The notes under the pieces: generated by a model
What the model saw: the letters and a program-made list of their open reading frames with translations, nothing else
What the model was told of the DNA's origin: nothing
The model's database searches: none
In this document: piece after piece, positions 55,070 through 64,000 of the stretch
Layout of the letters: every line of letters begins with the position of its first letter
How positions within the stretch are numbered: position 1 is the first letter of the stretch
Translations under genes and position numbers: made by a program
Source of the DNA: Taxawa tesnikishii (nom. ined.)
Taxonomy: Eukaryota > Ascomycota > Dothideomycetes > Dothideales
NCBI GenBank assembly: GCA_030247885.1
Contig: JAPDRO010000003.1
Coordinates: forward strand, 930,001-994,000
Direction of reading: 5' to 3'
DNA length: 64,000 nt

Positions 55070-56193
55070 ATGCGAGGAATTGAGATCAAGGAGCTGGTCA
55101 AGGAAAGTCTCGCTATCCGCCTGCCATCGTCACTGCACTGACAAGCTCTACTCAGGGACCCGACGACCTCAGAGTAACCGAGCTCCCCGATCCCGTCCCC
55201 AAACCCAACCAATACCTCATTGCCATTCACGCTTCAGCGACCAACTTCTTCGATCTCCTCCAAATCCGCGGCAAATACCAGCATCAGCCCAAGCTGCCAT
55301 GGATCTCCGGCATGGAGTTCTCCGGTGTTGTGCTCTCGGCCCCCGAGTCCCTCCCTAACGGCCGCCAGCCAACATTCAAAGTAGGCGACAAGGTGTTTGG
55401 AGCTTCTCAGGGAGGCTATGCTACAAAAGTCTGCGCGGTAGAGGAGAGTTTGAGACCCATGCCCAAGGGGTGGAGCTTCTTCGAGTCGGCGGGTTTGTTC
55501 GTCACTGCGCCGACAAGTTATGCTGGATTGGTGACGAGAGCCGGGATCAAGAAGGGTAAGGTACAGTGGTGTCGTTGGACAGGACACGAAGCTCACGGTC
55601 TGTGCAGGAGACTACGTTCTAGTTCATGCCGCGGCTGGCGGCGTCGGTCTTGCGGCAGTGCAGATAGCCAAAGCGTTCGGCGCTACCGTGATCGCAACTG
55701 CAGGCACAAAACACAAACTGGACGTCGCGAAATCGTTCGGTGCCGACCACGGCATCGACTACGGAAACCCATCCTGGCCGGAAGAGGTCAAGAAGTTGAC
55801 GCCCAAGGGCAAAGGAGTGGACATCGTATACGACCCTGTAGGACTTATCGCACAATCAATGAAATGCACAGCCTGGAACGGACGGCTGCTGGTCATCGGT
55901 TTCGCAGCCGGCGACATCGAAAAGATGGCCACGAACCGGATATTGTTGAAGAACGTGAGCGTTGTGGGCTTGCACTGGGGACAGTATGCGGTCAACGAGC
56001 CAGAGACTGTGCCGAAAGTGTGGGATGGTCTGTTTGAGCTGATGGAGAGCGGCAAGTTCAAGGGCACTTGCTTTACGGATCAGGAGTTCGTCGGGTTAGA
56101 GAGCGTGCCGGCTGCACTCAAGGCGCTGGGCGCAAGGGAGACTTGGGGAAGGTCGTGGTCAAGGTGCCGCAGGAGGGCCAGAGCAAGCTCTAA
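55070..56193 (+). CDS. Zinc-free MDR oxidoreductase, quinone oxidoreductase-like
   Basis: Start MRGIEIKELVK at 55070, then after an intron GPDDLRVTELPDPVPKPNQYL. Hallmarks are FFDLLQIRGKYQ, a GroES-like fold, and the cofactor loop HAAAGGVGLAAVQIAK (AxxGxVG), typical of NADPH quinone/enoyl reductases without catalytic zinc. Introns are 55103-55155 and 55556-55607 (GTAAGG..GCAG). The first donor reads GAAAGT; a missing T would make it GTAAAG. At the G4 run 56145-56148 one added base gives TWGKVVVKVPQEGQSKL and the stop at 56193, the normal family C-terminus; as written the tail is scrambled. Natural substrate unknown. Confidence 0.85.
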
Positions 56194-56458
56194 AGTGGCT
56201 GTCTTTCATGCCTAGACGGGTGCGGATAGAGACTCGGAGGGCAATCCGACACGGATTCCGTGATGCTGCGGCGTTGCAAGAAGCAGAAATCGTGTTTCGG
56301 CAATCATCGCATTCTTCGAGTGATTGTGATTGGCGGACAGACGGGGGCTGAATTGCTTGAATTGAGCTGCGAGCCGTGATCTGCAGACCGGGGACCCCAC
56401 ACAATCTCGTTGCCGGTCTCGTTGCCGATCTCTCCGTCATTGACATGGGGAAGGCAGG

Positions 56459-56491
56459 AACTGAACGGAACTGAACTGAACAGAACAGAAC
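56459..56491 (+). repeat. GAACN pentanucleotide-like repeat
   Basis: Six imperfect GAACT/GAACG/GAACA units in the intergenic gap. Confidence 0.75.
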
Positions 56492-56780
56492 ATATTCATG
56501 CGAAGCTTCGATCACGGCACAGGGTGACCATGTGCGGTCAGCCGCGCTGGCTGTTCTGTCGCTTGTACACCTACAACCGACTCACGCTTGCCCTGCCCTG
56601 CCCGGCGTCTTTCAACGGTGTACACACGTGTATAGAGGGGAGGCATGGCTGCTGTCGTCGGCTTCGGGATCGTGTGCCGAGGGCGATGTGAAGGGTTCAG
56701 TGATGAGGTCAAACATGACACCGACTGATGGAAGCCGCCAACCGCGCTCCTGCCAGCAGCCCACGCTGTCGCAGGCACTG

Positions 56781-56817
56781 CTTTCCCTTCCCCTTCCCCT
56801 TCCCCTTCCTCTTCCCC
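56781..56817 (+). repeat. CCCCTT microsatellite (pyrimidine tract)
   Basis: Hexanucleotide CCCCTT repeated about five times with small changes, roughly 200 bases before the start of the next gene. Confidence 0.85.
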
Positions 56818-56998
56818 CATTTGCTCCGCAAGCACGCAACGAAACATGACGTGTTCGTGGGTCATGCCGGTAGCAATGGCGCCGATGGGGGTTATAAAGT
56901 GCATGTGGATGAATGGAAAGCGGTCCTCCCTCATCTTCCATCTTCTGTCCAGTTTACTGTGCTTTCCTGTTGCAGTAGGTGCCCGAAAGACGACCATT

Positions 56999-58329
56999 AT
57001 GTTCCTCAAGACTGTCACCTCGCTGGCAAGCTTTGGCCTGCTGGCTTCTGCCCAGCAGATCGCATCTGACCCAGGCGTCAGAGGACCGCCCCTTGAGGTG
57101 GTCCACCTCTACTATGACCAGTTCCCGACTGGCATCGCCGTCTCCTCCGAGGGCCGCATGTTCTCAAACTATCCCGCCGGTCTTGACGCAAACAACACCA
57201 GATACCAGGTCGCGGAACTGACCTCCAACACCACCGAAACTCCCTATCCCAATGCTGAGATCAACTCTCCTCCCGGTGGAGCCATCAACTACACGACCTA
57301 CCCACCCACAGGTGCCAACTACCAAAACTACCTCATTGGCGTGCAAAGTGTTGCCATTGACCCGCTCGAGCGCCTCTGGATCCTCGACACTGGCCGGGCC
57401 CTTACCCCCAATGGAACCCTCGTCAATGCAGCATATGGTGGGCCCAAACTCGTTGCAGTCAATCTGACCAGCAATCAAGTGGTTGACACAGTCGTGCTGC
57501 CTACTACTGCAGCCTATCCGGACTCCTATTTGAACGATGTGCGCATTGATCTGAGACCCAACATCACGGCTTCGGGACAGGGCGTTGCCTATATCACAGA
57601 CTCCAGTCAGCAAGGACGCAATGGCCTCGTCATTGTCGACCTCGGTACCAAGGAAGCCTGGCGCCACCTCGACAACACCGAGTACGTCCGTGCAACCCAA
57701 GGAAACTTCAAGCAGGTCTGGGGCGAGGAGGTGTACTACTACAACCCGGAGGCTGGCTACTTCTCATACGACCCGACTGGCGCAGACGGACTCGGATTCA
57801 CCGACGGCGGTGACACTTTGTACTGGAGCGTAACCGGTTCTCGCTATCTCTACAGCATCCCGACTGCCAGATTGCTCGACCGCTCTGCAACGAGCGAGGT
57901 CCTAGCCCAGGCGGCCGTCGTTAACCACGGTCAAAAGGGTTCCAGTGATGGCCTGATGCAGGACACGAACCAGTACATCTACGCTGGCAACTTCGAACAG
58001 AATGCCATCAACATCTACAACCCCAGGAACGGAAGCGTAACCGCCTACGTGCGGGATCCCCGCATCGGCTGGACTGGTAAGTGTTGATCGCGCCCTCGAA
58101 TCGCTGGAGTCAGATGGAACATGTGGTGGAGGCTAATTTGATGTGTACAGACTCGATGTGGATCGCAAACAACGACTACCTGTACTTCACCGAGAACCAG
58201 CTCTGGCGCTCTCCAGGCTACTGGAATGGAACTGACAGGCGTGTCAAGCCGTTTGTGCTCTTCCGCGTTCCTACCGCTGACGGAGGTCACCGTGTTTCTC
58301 CATTGAAGATCAATGGTACGACTTCTTGA
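56999..58329 (+). CDS. Secreted yellow / major-royal-jelly-protein-like protein
   Basis: Signal peptide MFLKTVTSLASFGLLASAQQ. The MRJP/yellow-type beta-propeller is seen in LEVVHLYYDQFPTGIAVSSEGRMFSNYP, GVQSVAIDPLERLWILDTGR, LNDVRIDLR, AYITDSSQQGRNGLVIVDL, GDTLYWSVTGSRYLYSIPTARL and SDGLMQDTNQYIYAGNFEQNA. Exons are 56999-58076 and 58151-58329 (GTAAGT..ACAG), joining IGWTG to DSMWIANNDYLYFTENQLW; length 418 aa. Many NxS/T sites fit secretion. The frame is intact. Fungal members have no well-established function. An in-frame ATG at 56846 is further upstream, but the signal peptide supports 56999. Confidence 0.9.
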
Positions 58330-58665
58330 GATTTGACGCCTCGCGCTGTACGCCTTGTAACAACACATAATGTAATGCTGTAATGACAGTCAAGCGATGA
58401 TTTACACTGCGACAGTTGATACTGTTATCGCAATGTCTTTCTGCCAAATCAAAGAGATGTGCGACTTGCGTATGAGGTGTTTACTGGTTGGTAATCTCGC
58501 GAGACCCTTTCTTGGAAGTGCGCCATTTGAGTCGTTCTACGTGACTCGAGAGCCGCATATGTTTTATCGCCTGACCCTCAATATTTTATAGAGCGCAAGA
58601 CATTCCACAGGGCCCACCCCAATACCTTCGCACCATACCAATTCGTGATGAGTGCTCGTTGTCCA
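58330..58665. other. Convergent gap
   Basis: Two 3' ends meet here. The sequence is AT-rich and no gene is seen. Confidence 0.5.
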
Positions 58666-59697
58666 TCATTTCACAAACTGACCCTTGGGCTGAACCCCAA
58701 CCAACCCCTTAGCCTCCTTGCTCCTCCACTGGATGGCCTGACATAAATAATACAACACCCTTAACGTCGGCATTGACACACCCAGCTTCTCGCCTTCCCT
58801 CAACGGCTCTCCGAGGATATTTTCAAATTCGATAAAGTTACCCTTGCGCACGTCGGAGAGCATACTTGGGGGCAGGAACATTGTCAAAGGATCCATTTCA
58901 ATCATCGTGTCCGCGATATCCATAGGCAATTCATGCCCACTCGCCTCGGCCGCCGCGCGGATCTCCTCCATGGCGGGTCGAACGAGTCCCTCAACAGCCC
59001 CGTCTGCGAGACGGATACGCCCCGTGTCAAGGCCTGTGATGGCGCAGATGGGGTTCAGACACGCATTGTAGACCAGCTTTCGCCAGCGTATCCACCCAAC
59101 TTCGGGATTGTACTCGCATTTGGTTTTCCCGCCGTGCGAATACAGCCTGACGAACTCCTGACTGACCTCCTCAAGTTTGCTCCGAGGCAGGTCCTGGTTT
59201 GGGAAGGCACCGATGAAGAGGGTGTCGGGAAAGTCTTGCTGGATGAAACCAGGACTCGGCTCGTACGCTCCGACCAAACTGACACCTGATAGGATAGGAT
59301 TCCTTGGAAATGAGGCTATGAGCGGCTTCTCGATGTTCAGACCATTCTGTACCAGCACAACGGTCGTGCGCTCAGATGTCACTGCGGGCGTGATCAACGA
59401 TGTAAGAGGAGGCGGTAGGTCAGCGATGTTCTTGGTCGTGCAGACAATGTAGTCGAATTGTTCGGTTCGGTCCTCGCCAGTCTGCGGTATGGAGTTGACG
59501 ACCCGGTACGGCTTCCAAGACTTGATGCTGCCATGATCGCAAGACTCGATCGTGTAACCATTGCTGTTAACGGCTTCAAAATTCGATCGGCAGACGACTG
59601 TCACTCTGCATTCGGATCCTGCTGAAAGGTTCAATGCAGCAATGGCACCCACGCTGCCTCCGCCCACAAGAAGGATGTTCTTTGGAGGGTGTGCCAT
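58666..59697 (-). CDS. 2-dehydropantoate 2-reductase family (ketopantoate reductase-like)
   Basis: Single-exon, 343 aa. Rossmann motif NILLVGGGSVGAIAALNL at the N-terminus, then FDYIVCTTKNIAD, VLVQNGLNIEKPL, and the catalytic helix with Lys (IRWRKLVYNACLNPICAI), followed by PSMLSDVRKGNFIEFENILG with the conserved Ser..Asp and Glu. This is the ApbA/PanE fold, which reduces ketopantoate with NADPH in pantothenate synthesis. Fungi carry several paralogs, so a broader role in small-ketoacid reduction is possible. The frame is intact. Confidence 0.92.
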   Translation of the reverse strand: MAHPPKNILLVGGGSVGAIAALNLSAGSECRVTVVCRSNFEAVNSNGYTIESCDHGSIKSWKPYRVVNSIPQTGEDRTEQFDYIVCTTKNIADLPPPLTSLITPAVTSERTTVVLVQNGLNIEKPLIASFPRNPILSGVSLVGAYEPSPGFIQQDFPDTLFIGAFPNQDLPRSKLEEVSQEFVRLYSHGGKTKCEYNPEVGWIRWRKLVYNACLNPICAITGLDTGRIRLADGAVEGLVRPAMEEIRAAAEASGHELPMDIADTMIEMDPLTMFLPPSMLSDVRKGNFIEFENILGEPLREGEKLGVSMPTLRVLYYLCQAIQWRSKEAKGLVGVQPKGQFVK

Positions 59698-60836
59698 GGT
59701 CGTGCAGGATCAGCTGGCTAGTACTCGGTTGCACAATCTAGTGTGCAGTTAGTCCTTTAGCAAGCCAGCTCGATGGTCCATCGCAGCCTCTGTTCAAGGT
59801 TTGCAAGGCATGCGATGTGCTTCGGCGAGCTTTGGCCTATCTCGAAAGAAACGAAAGAGGGGTGCACATGTGATAGCCCAGGACGGAGACGGAAAAACCA
59901 TTCCCCGCTACTGGGCGTGATCGATCAAAGCTTGTTCTATCGTCTGCCTTTGCTGGTCTCACCACTTTGCCTGACCAACAGTATTTGGTTTCTTCTATAC
60001 GGACGAAGAACGGAAGAAAGACGAACCGATGAGGAAGAGATAGATGTGGTTACTCGCTCCTATACAAGCCGTCGGCCACTGGATTGAGCCGGCAGGACCA
60101 GACCACCTGGACTAACCTTATCGGAGAGCACGACCGACGTGGGTCTTGAAACAGGAAATGCCTTTGCAGCAACGGGGTCGCTGTCGCTGCCACCCATGCC
60201 ACCTTGCAGAGTTTCCGCATGATTGCGCCCCTTCATCTCCAGATTGCGTGCTTCGTGAGGACTACGGGTAGACCGAGGGTACGCCACTAGCCTGTATGGC
60301 CTGGCTGGGCCCCAGCGCTTATCACTAACAAGCACGAGGTTGGCGTGCTTAACGATGCTTGCTCTAGGTCTCGAATCATAGCGTGGGTCCTCTTTCAATG
60401 AAACGGACGTCATTTCTTCGCGCTCGCCAACTGCAAGGAGCCAATCATGCATGCTGCTCAACGATACTGCTGCAACAGAACCAAGCCAAAGCTTCTCTGC
60501 GGCAACATGCTCGCTGGCACGGTATGGCGGCTGATAGTAAGGGCCAAAGTGGCGCACTGTAAGTCAATCCTGTTGGTCTCTTCGCATGACGCCCATTTGC
60601 GAGTATGTTTCGTTATCTGCCAGTTCTCGAGCTGGAACATTGAAAGCACGTCTAGCGCGGGTGCGACGGTACTTTTCATGTCACGTCGCAGATAGGGAGG
60701 GCAGTTGAAGGTATTGCATTGCGCCCCTAATAAACACCACTTCCCGCTTCATCCCTCAACTGGTCTGTCCGGGCTTTGCAACAGTTTTTGGCAAAATTTC
60801 GAGCCAGGTCTAGTTCAACAGGCCTCACTCAAGATG
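59698..60836. other. Intergenic, about 1.1 kb, no gene
   Basis: Frames on either strand lack domains; the longest is 60060-60557 minus. No repeats or transposon ends are recognised. Confidence 0.45.
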
Positions 60837-60893
60837 TGTAAGTGCACATCTCATTCGGTGCCCCAGATTTTACTAACATCTACTCGAGCCGCC

Positions 60894-61902
60894 GTTGGAG
60901 GAGGAGAAATCCTTAACGATATCATCTCAACCTACGTCCCGGCCGAGGTCGCATATCCACATGGCAGAAACAGCTTCGCCATTGCGGATGGATATGCCAC
61001 TGAAGATCATGACTTTCCTACATCACCACCTTCAACGGCAAGCCTATCGCTTGGAATGATGAAGCTGTTGATGACGTCCACCGGACTCTGCAAGCATGCG
61101 CTGTCTTCCTTTACTTCCCTATTTACAACAGTAAGCCCTTCACCAAGGCGTTGCCTTGGGCAAGGCTGATGCTCACAGTAAAGTAGTCAACGATGGTGGT
61201 ATTGGCTCGGTCGGTACTTCCCAGGCTGCGGTCATGACTACGAACGGTGCGCCAAATAACCTGCTCAACAACTTTAACCCTCTCGCAATCATCGTGACCA
61301 TTCCCATCTTTTCCTAGATTGTTTATCCAGCGCTCCGTCGCCGCAATATCAAATTCGGTCGTATCACCCGTATCACCTTCGGCTTCTGGCTTGCTTGTAT
61401 TTCCGGCATCATCAACGCAATCATCCAGTGGCGCATCTACAAGAGTTCTCCGTGCTGGTACTACGCATCTGATTGCGATGTTAGAACTGGCATTTCCTCT
61501 ATCAGCGTCTAGGCTCAAATCACACTGTACGTCCTCGGTGCCTGGTCTGAGTGCTTCTGTAACGTCACCGCCTACGAACTGGCCTACTCGTGCGCTCCGC
61601 AAGGCATGAAGTCGCTCGTCATGGCGCTCTTCCTCTTCACGACCGCGCTGTCGTACGCGCTCGGCGAAGTCCTGACGCCTGCTATCACGGACCCGCATCT
61701 CACCTGGGTCTGGGCGGGCCCGGCCATCGCGCCGGCGGTCCAGACGGTCATTTTCTGGTGTAGATACAAGCACATGAACGACGACGAGTTCATGGCTTAT
61801 GATGAGCAGTATGACGATCACTTCAAAAAGACGAGAACCTGTTCGAGGACGATGAAGCTAAGGAGGCGAAGGTCCCGAGACCATCAGCGAGGGTGTCAGT
61901 GA
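60894..61902 (+). pseudogene. Decayed POT-family (PTR2-type) peptide transporter, C-terminal half
   Basis: The reading pieces together as EILNDIISTYVPAEVAYP, NGKPIAWNDEAVDDVHRTL, QACAVFLYFPIYN, then after a likely intron NDGGIGSVGTSQAAVMTTNG and NFNPLAIIVTIPIFS. It continues IVYPALRRRNIKFGRITRITFGF.. and GAWSECFCNVTAYELAY to a cytoplasmic tail. These are the later helices of proton-coupled oligopeptide transporters. TAG stops at 61315-61317 and 61510-61512, the latter where relatives have Trp, interrupt one frame, and a frame change occurs near 61030. The N-terminal helices are absent. It is a pseudogene; the stops fit TGG-to-TAG changes. Confidence 0.85.
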
Positions 61903-62580
61903 GGGTCCGATGGGTGAGAAGACGGAGGCTCGAGGACGGAGGAGGCGGGTTGTAGGACGAGCTTTTCACGGGAACGAAGACACGTTGTGGAAAGATGATT
62001 TTACGGACAGGGATCTCTCGAGTAATGCACGAAACCGTTGGGTTCTGATGTCTGTCAAAAGGAAGTCTACGAGTACCTTTCATGTAGCGATCCTGTGTCC
62101 ACTTTACCCGATGAACGTACGTCCGTAGCCAATGGTCCTCGGCAAACTCTCGGGCCTGGTGTGATCTGGGTATCGTTTATAATGATGGTAAGTTGCTGTT
62201 GCCAGTCAGGACCGTGACGTAGGGTCTGTGATGGTGAACATCTCGCCTCCTTCACGCTTCCGATACACATATGGTATGAAGGTATTGCAAGGCACCTATA
62301 GCTTTGGTCTTGCAGCGCGTACGGAAATGCAGTAGGAATGTATCCGCCATGATTGCCTGTCGCTTCAGGGCGAGACTTGCCATCTTTTCAAACGGGTCAG
62401 AAATCTGGGGAGCGAGTGGCGGGGAGTAGTATTCGAGTACCTCGGCCGGGATGAAAGTGTGAGCTACGACATTCCGCTGCTCCTAGGTGTAAGATAGTCT
62501 AACAGTCAAATCTACTCGAGTACTTTCTCCCTTCTCTGTATTCAGCTCATTGTATTTGTACTTTTTCCTGCACACGCGCA
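61903..62580. promoter_or_regulatory. Upstream region of the acyl-CoA dehydrogenase gene
   Basis: No gene is recognised. It should hold the promoter of the next gene. Confidence 0.4.
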
Positions 62581-64000
62581 ATGGCATCTTTCGTGAAGAG
62601 CCTCAGACCACTCACACGGGCTTCTCAGCTGAGCCGGCAGTCACTTTCGAGGTCATGTCAGCGGTATGCACTTCAGTGACGGCATACAATGCTCGACACT
62701 ACTGACAATCTCTTCCAGAGCCAGGCCATTCTCCTCCTCGATATGCCACCGATCAAACATTACAACAGAAGGTCCGCCCCTCGACCTGACGGACATTCCT
62801 CCCACACCCATCACCCACTTCTCTGAGACGGAAGAGATGCTCGCTGCTCAAGTGTCCAAGTTCGCACAGGATGTCATTCTGCCCAAGTCGCGGGAGATGG
62901 ATGAGAACGAGCGGATGGATCCGGAGATTATTGAGCAATGCTTTGAACAAGGTCTCATGGGCATTGAGATACCGGAGGAGTTTGGAGGGGCCGGACTCAA
63001 CTTCACAGCTGCGATTGTGGCTATCGAAGAGCTTGCGAGGGTGGACCCCAGCGTTAGTGTCCTGGTGGATGTGCACAACACATTGGTGAATACCGCAATC
63101 TTGAAATGGGGCACGGAGCAGAACAGGAAGAAATGGCTACCGAAGCTGGCTACAGGAACGATAGGTAAGTTCTGCGGAACGTTCGATTCGGTCTATACAG
63201 GCCTCCTGACACAACCGGCCTAGGCTCCTTCTGCCTTTCCGAACCTGTCTCTGGATCCGACGCTTTCGCACTCAAGACGCGTGCTGAGAAGTCATCCAAC
63301 GGCTACCGGATAAACGGCAGCAAGATGTGGATCACCAACTCCCTTGAAGCTGGCTTCTTCATCGTCTTCGCCAACCTCGATCCCTCCAAGGGCTACAAGG
63401 GCATCACGGCTTTCGTTGTGGACAAGGACATGCCAGGCTTCTCGATCGCGAAGAAGGAGAAGAAGCTCGGTATCCGGGCGTCTTCTACATGCGTCGTCAA
63501 CTTTGACGACGTCGAGATCCCCAAGGACAACCTCCTGGGCGAGGAAGGCCAGGGATACAAGTACGCCATCAGTCTGCTGAACGAGGGCCGCATCGGCATC
63601 GCAGCACAGATGACGGGTCTGTCCCTGGGCGCATTCGCAAACGCTGCGTCATACGTCTGGAATGACCGGAAGCAGTTCGGCCAACTGGTTGGTGAGTTCC
63701 AGGGCATGCAGCATCAGCTCGCGCAGGCCTACACCGAGATTTGCGCCGCCCGTGCATTGGTTTTTAACGCCGCACGGAAGAAGGAAGCCGGCGAGGAGTT
63801 CGTGCGCGATGCCGCCATGGCAAAGCTCTTTGCGAGCCAAGTCGCTGGACGCGTCTCCGGGAGTGCTATCGAGTGGATGGGCGGTATGGGATTCGTGCGG
63901 GAAGGCTTGGCGGAGAAGTTCTGGCGCGATAGCAAGATTGGCGCCATCTACGAGGGAACGAGCAACATTCAGTTGCAGACTATTGCGAAGTTGCTGCAGA
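62581..64000 (+). CDS. Mitochondrial short/branched-chain acyl-CoA dehydrogenase, partial at 3' end
   Basis: FAD enzyme that makes the alpha-beta double bond in acyl-CoA during fatty acid or branched amino acid breakdown. The N-terminus is an Arg/Ser-rich mitochondrial presequence (SFVKSLRPLTRASQLSRQ). Exons are 62581-62663, 62719-63164 and 63224 to the window edge, with introns GTATGC..CCAG and GTAAGT..CTAG. Motifs: GIEIPEEFGGAGLNF, FCLSEPVSGSDAFAL (FAD/substrate loop), KMWITNSLEAGFFIVFA, GIAAQMTGLSLGAF, RKQFGQLVGEFQGMQ, and AIYEGTSNIQLQTIAK, where Glu is the expected catalytic base. The layout is closest to ACADSB-type enzymes. The gene runs off the right edge. Confidence 0.93.

Larger units (their letters stand above)
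56194..56998. other. Intergenic with two simple repeats
   Basis: This gap precedes the yellow/MRJP-like gene. It holds a GAACT/GAACA-type run (56459-56491) and a CCCCTT pyrimidine run (56781-56817). No gene is seen; the open frame 56512-57018 on the minus strand is a composition artefact. Confidence 0.5.

Noticed and set aside
56512-57018. 168-codon minus-strand frame upstream of the MRJP-like gene
   Set aside because: Open because of the CCCCTT repeat; no protein-like composition.
1-64000. Secondary metabolite or defence gene cluster, CRISPR, prophage
   Set aside because: No synthases, transporters-plus-regulator sets, repeats with spacers or phage genes; the window is eukaryotic and mostly housekeeping.

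Overview
The window is nuclear DNA of a filamentous ascomycete (Pezizomycotina; Dothideomycetes-like is my best guess, not proven). The reasons are short GT..AG introns of about 45-220 bases, compact genes on both strands, many F-box/2EXR-type proteins, typical fungal proteins (Hsp88, L-arabinitol 4-dehydrogenase, a fungal yellow/MRJP-like protein, a PAN-like Ser/Thr-rich wall protein), intron-bearing tRNA genes, and a Tc1/mariner relic whose stops look like repeat-induced point mutation (RIP).

Layout. 1-6.7 kb: a partial nuclear-type protein, an F-box protein and an unknown protein. 7.2-14.6 kb: tRNA-Glu, the Hsp110-family chaperone Hsp88/Sse1, a 2EXR-like protein and pyruvate dehydrogenase E2. 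15.3-21.4 kb: the ARF exchange factor Sec7. 22.2-23.5 kb: three tRNA genes (Gln, Leu, Ala), each with an intron. 23.9-28.6 kb: an ADAL-type adenosine deaminase, a C-terminal relic of an AAA+ ATPase, a mitochondrial PPR protein and LSM4. 29.2-35.4 kb: a lineage-type membrane protein, a complete but mutated Tc1/mariner element with 30-bp inverted repeats, a degenerate tandem repeat and a coiled-coil protein. 36-43.8 kb: two unknown or F-box-like genes, the mismatch repair protein Pms1 and a divergent mitochondrial rhodanese. 43.8-47.2 kb: a 3.4 kb stretch with no supported gene. 47.2-56.2 kb: a PAN-like secreted protein, L-arabinitol 4-dehydrogenase beside a Gfo/Idh/MocA oxidoreductase, ubiquilin Dsk2 and a quinone-oxidoreductase-like protein. 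57-64 kb: a yellow/MRJP-like secreted protein, a ketopantoate reductase, a decayed POT peptide transporter and a partial acyl-CoA dehydrogenase.

Most genes are unrelated housekeeping functions. The one functional pairing I can argue is L-arabinitol dehydrogenase with a D-xylose-dehydrogenase-like oxidoreductase, both on the minus strand (pentose use).

The strongest pattern in the window is technical or evolutionary. Many otherwise well-conserved genes are broken by a single base, mostly at short homopolymer runs, and the next frame continues the homologous protein exactly. Essential genes (SEC7, PDH E2) are affected, so base-calling or assembly indels are the likeliest cause. Gene boundaries here should be read with that in mind. 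By contrast, the transposon and the POT transporter carry TAG/TAA stops of a RIP type and are truly decayed. I found no convincing new multi-gene system.
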